Source: Acidobacteriota bacterium
GTDB taxonomy: Bacteria; Acidobacteriota; Terriglobia; Terriglobales; Acidobacteriaceae
NCBI GenBank assembly: GCA_021779935.1
Contig: JAJXZT010000039.1
Coordinates: 1 to 38,361 of the forward strand
Direction: 5' to 3'
DNA: 38,361 nucleotides
The position numbers were made by a program, and so were the translations under genes. How positions within the stretch are numbered: the stretch's first letter is position 1; every line of letters starts with the position of its first letter. Positions 38,053-38,361 of this stretch are shown here, piece by piece. Under the pieces are notes generated by a model, which worked only from the letters and a program-made list of their open reading frames with translations, was not told the origin of the DNA and made no database searches.

Positions 38053-38361
38053 GAGAGCGAGAAGAGTTATCGAGAGAAACCACCGCAAGTTGCAATAAGG
38101 CCTGTATTTTCGCACATTTGCAAGTTCTGAACGGAAATGGTCAGGAACGTGCAAATAGGAAGTGTGCCAGCGAGAGAGGAACTGTCGACGATGCAAGAAG
38201 AACGCGAGCGCAGCGGGGAGCTGATGCTGAACGCCTTAGGGAGCCTCTGCACAAGTTGTGAAGTGTGGCGGGGTTCGGGTTTTTAGATCGGCGGAAGCGA
38301 AGTTGTCAGCGTTTTCCGGGGTGTTTCGGGCGGCTTGCGGGTTCAGACATCACTGGCCAAC

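Larger units (their letters stand above)
37796..38361. other. gene-free 3' end of the window
   Basis: These 566 bp show no gene I would defend; the open frames are short, lack ribosome-binding sites and have an unnatural composition. The region holds the terminator at 37857, a perfect TTTACGTAAA palindrome at 37951-37960, and two copies of ATTC[G/A]CTTTGGGAAATA (37966-37982 and 38036-38052) exactly 70 bp apart. It may contain the upstream control region of a gene beyond the window edge. Confidence 0.5.

Noticed and set aside
38043-38261. A 72-aa plus-strand open frame near the window end
   Set aside because: It has no ribosome-binding site, starts within the direct-repeat region and has a low-information, charged composition.

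Overview
The window looks like chromosomal DNA of a GC-rich Gram-negative bacterium, most likely an acidobacterium of the Terriglobia/Koribacter type. This is inferred from gene content, codon use and the style of the intergenic repeats; no rRNA or other phylogenetic marker is present. No tRNA, rRNA, insertion sequence, phage gene or CRISPR array was seen.

Layout. (1) 0.16-5.3 kb: a LysM-like/glycosyl-hydrolase-like exported protein faces a secreted M48 metalloprotease across a divergent region, followed by a convergent CHASE3-PAS histidine kinase. (2) 5.6-11.8 kb: a type IV pilus operon pilM-N-O-P-Q, headed by a small excisionase-type HTH gene with a strong candidate promoter. A hairpin-rich leader separates pilP from pilQ, and a strong terminator follows pilQ. 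(3) 11.9-15.0 kb: an M24 aminopeptidase, then accB and accC (the acetyl-CoA carboxylase biotin carrier and biotin carboxylase). (4) 15.08-16.86 kb, minus strand: a radical SAM/SPASM enzyme followed 15 nt later by a small gene whose product carries six 12-residue Cys-Asp repeats (CxCDCDQ). I read this as an uncharacterised RiPP-type precursor with its maturase; it is the best candidate here for a new system. (5) 17.0-18.3 kb, minus strand: an HTH regulator overlapping a nucleotidyltransferase-fold gene, toxin-antitoxin-like, with a perfect dyad upstream. (6) 18.4-27.4 kb: mainly metabolic and transport genes (small membrane protein, thiE, two APC permeases, a TrkA-N potassium channel, NAD(P)HX repair enzyme, membrane protein, tsaE). 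(7) 27.5-29.8 kb: fabI, two small genes and a lipoprotein. (8) 29.9-33.3 kb, minus strand: a sigma-54-dependent two-component system whose own promoter matches the sigma-54 consensus. (9) 33.6-37.8 kb: three exported proteins (a glycine-rich protein, a Vps10/BNR beta-propeller and a glycine-zipper lipoprotein).

Three genome-style signals stand out between genes, mostly from 11.8 to 26.9 kb. First, short runs of degenerate heptanucleotide tandem repeats lie just upstream of several start codons. Second, -10-like boxes lie 6-7 nt before the start codons of the M24 peptidase, thiE and probably tsaE, implying leaderless transcripts. Third, there is a dispersed family of palindromic elements with conserved ends (GGGTGCCCCA...TGGG or GTGCCCTACCCTT...AGGGTGGGG) and variable but always self-complementary cores.

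All functional calls come from reading motifs and gene order by eye; no database search was possible.
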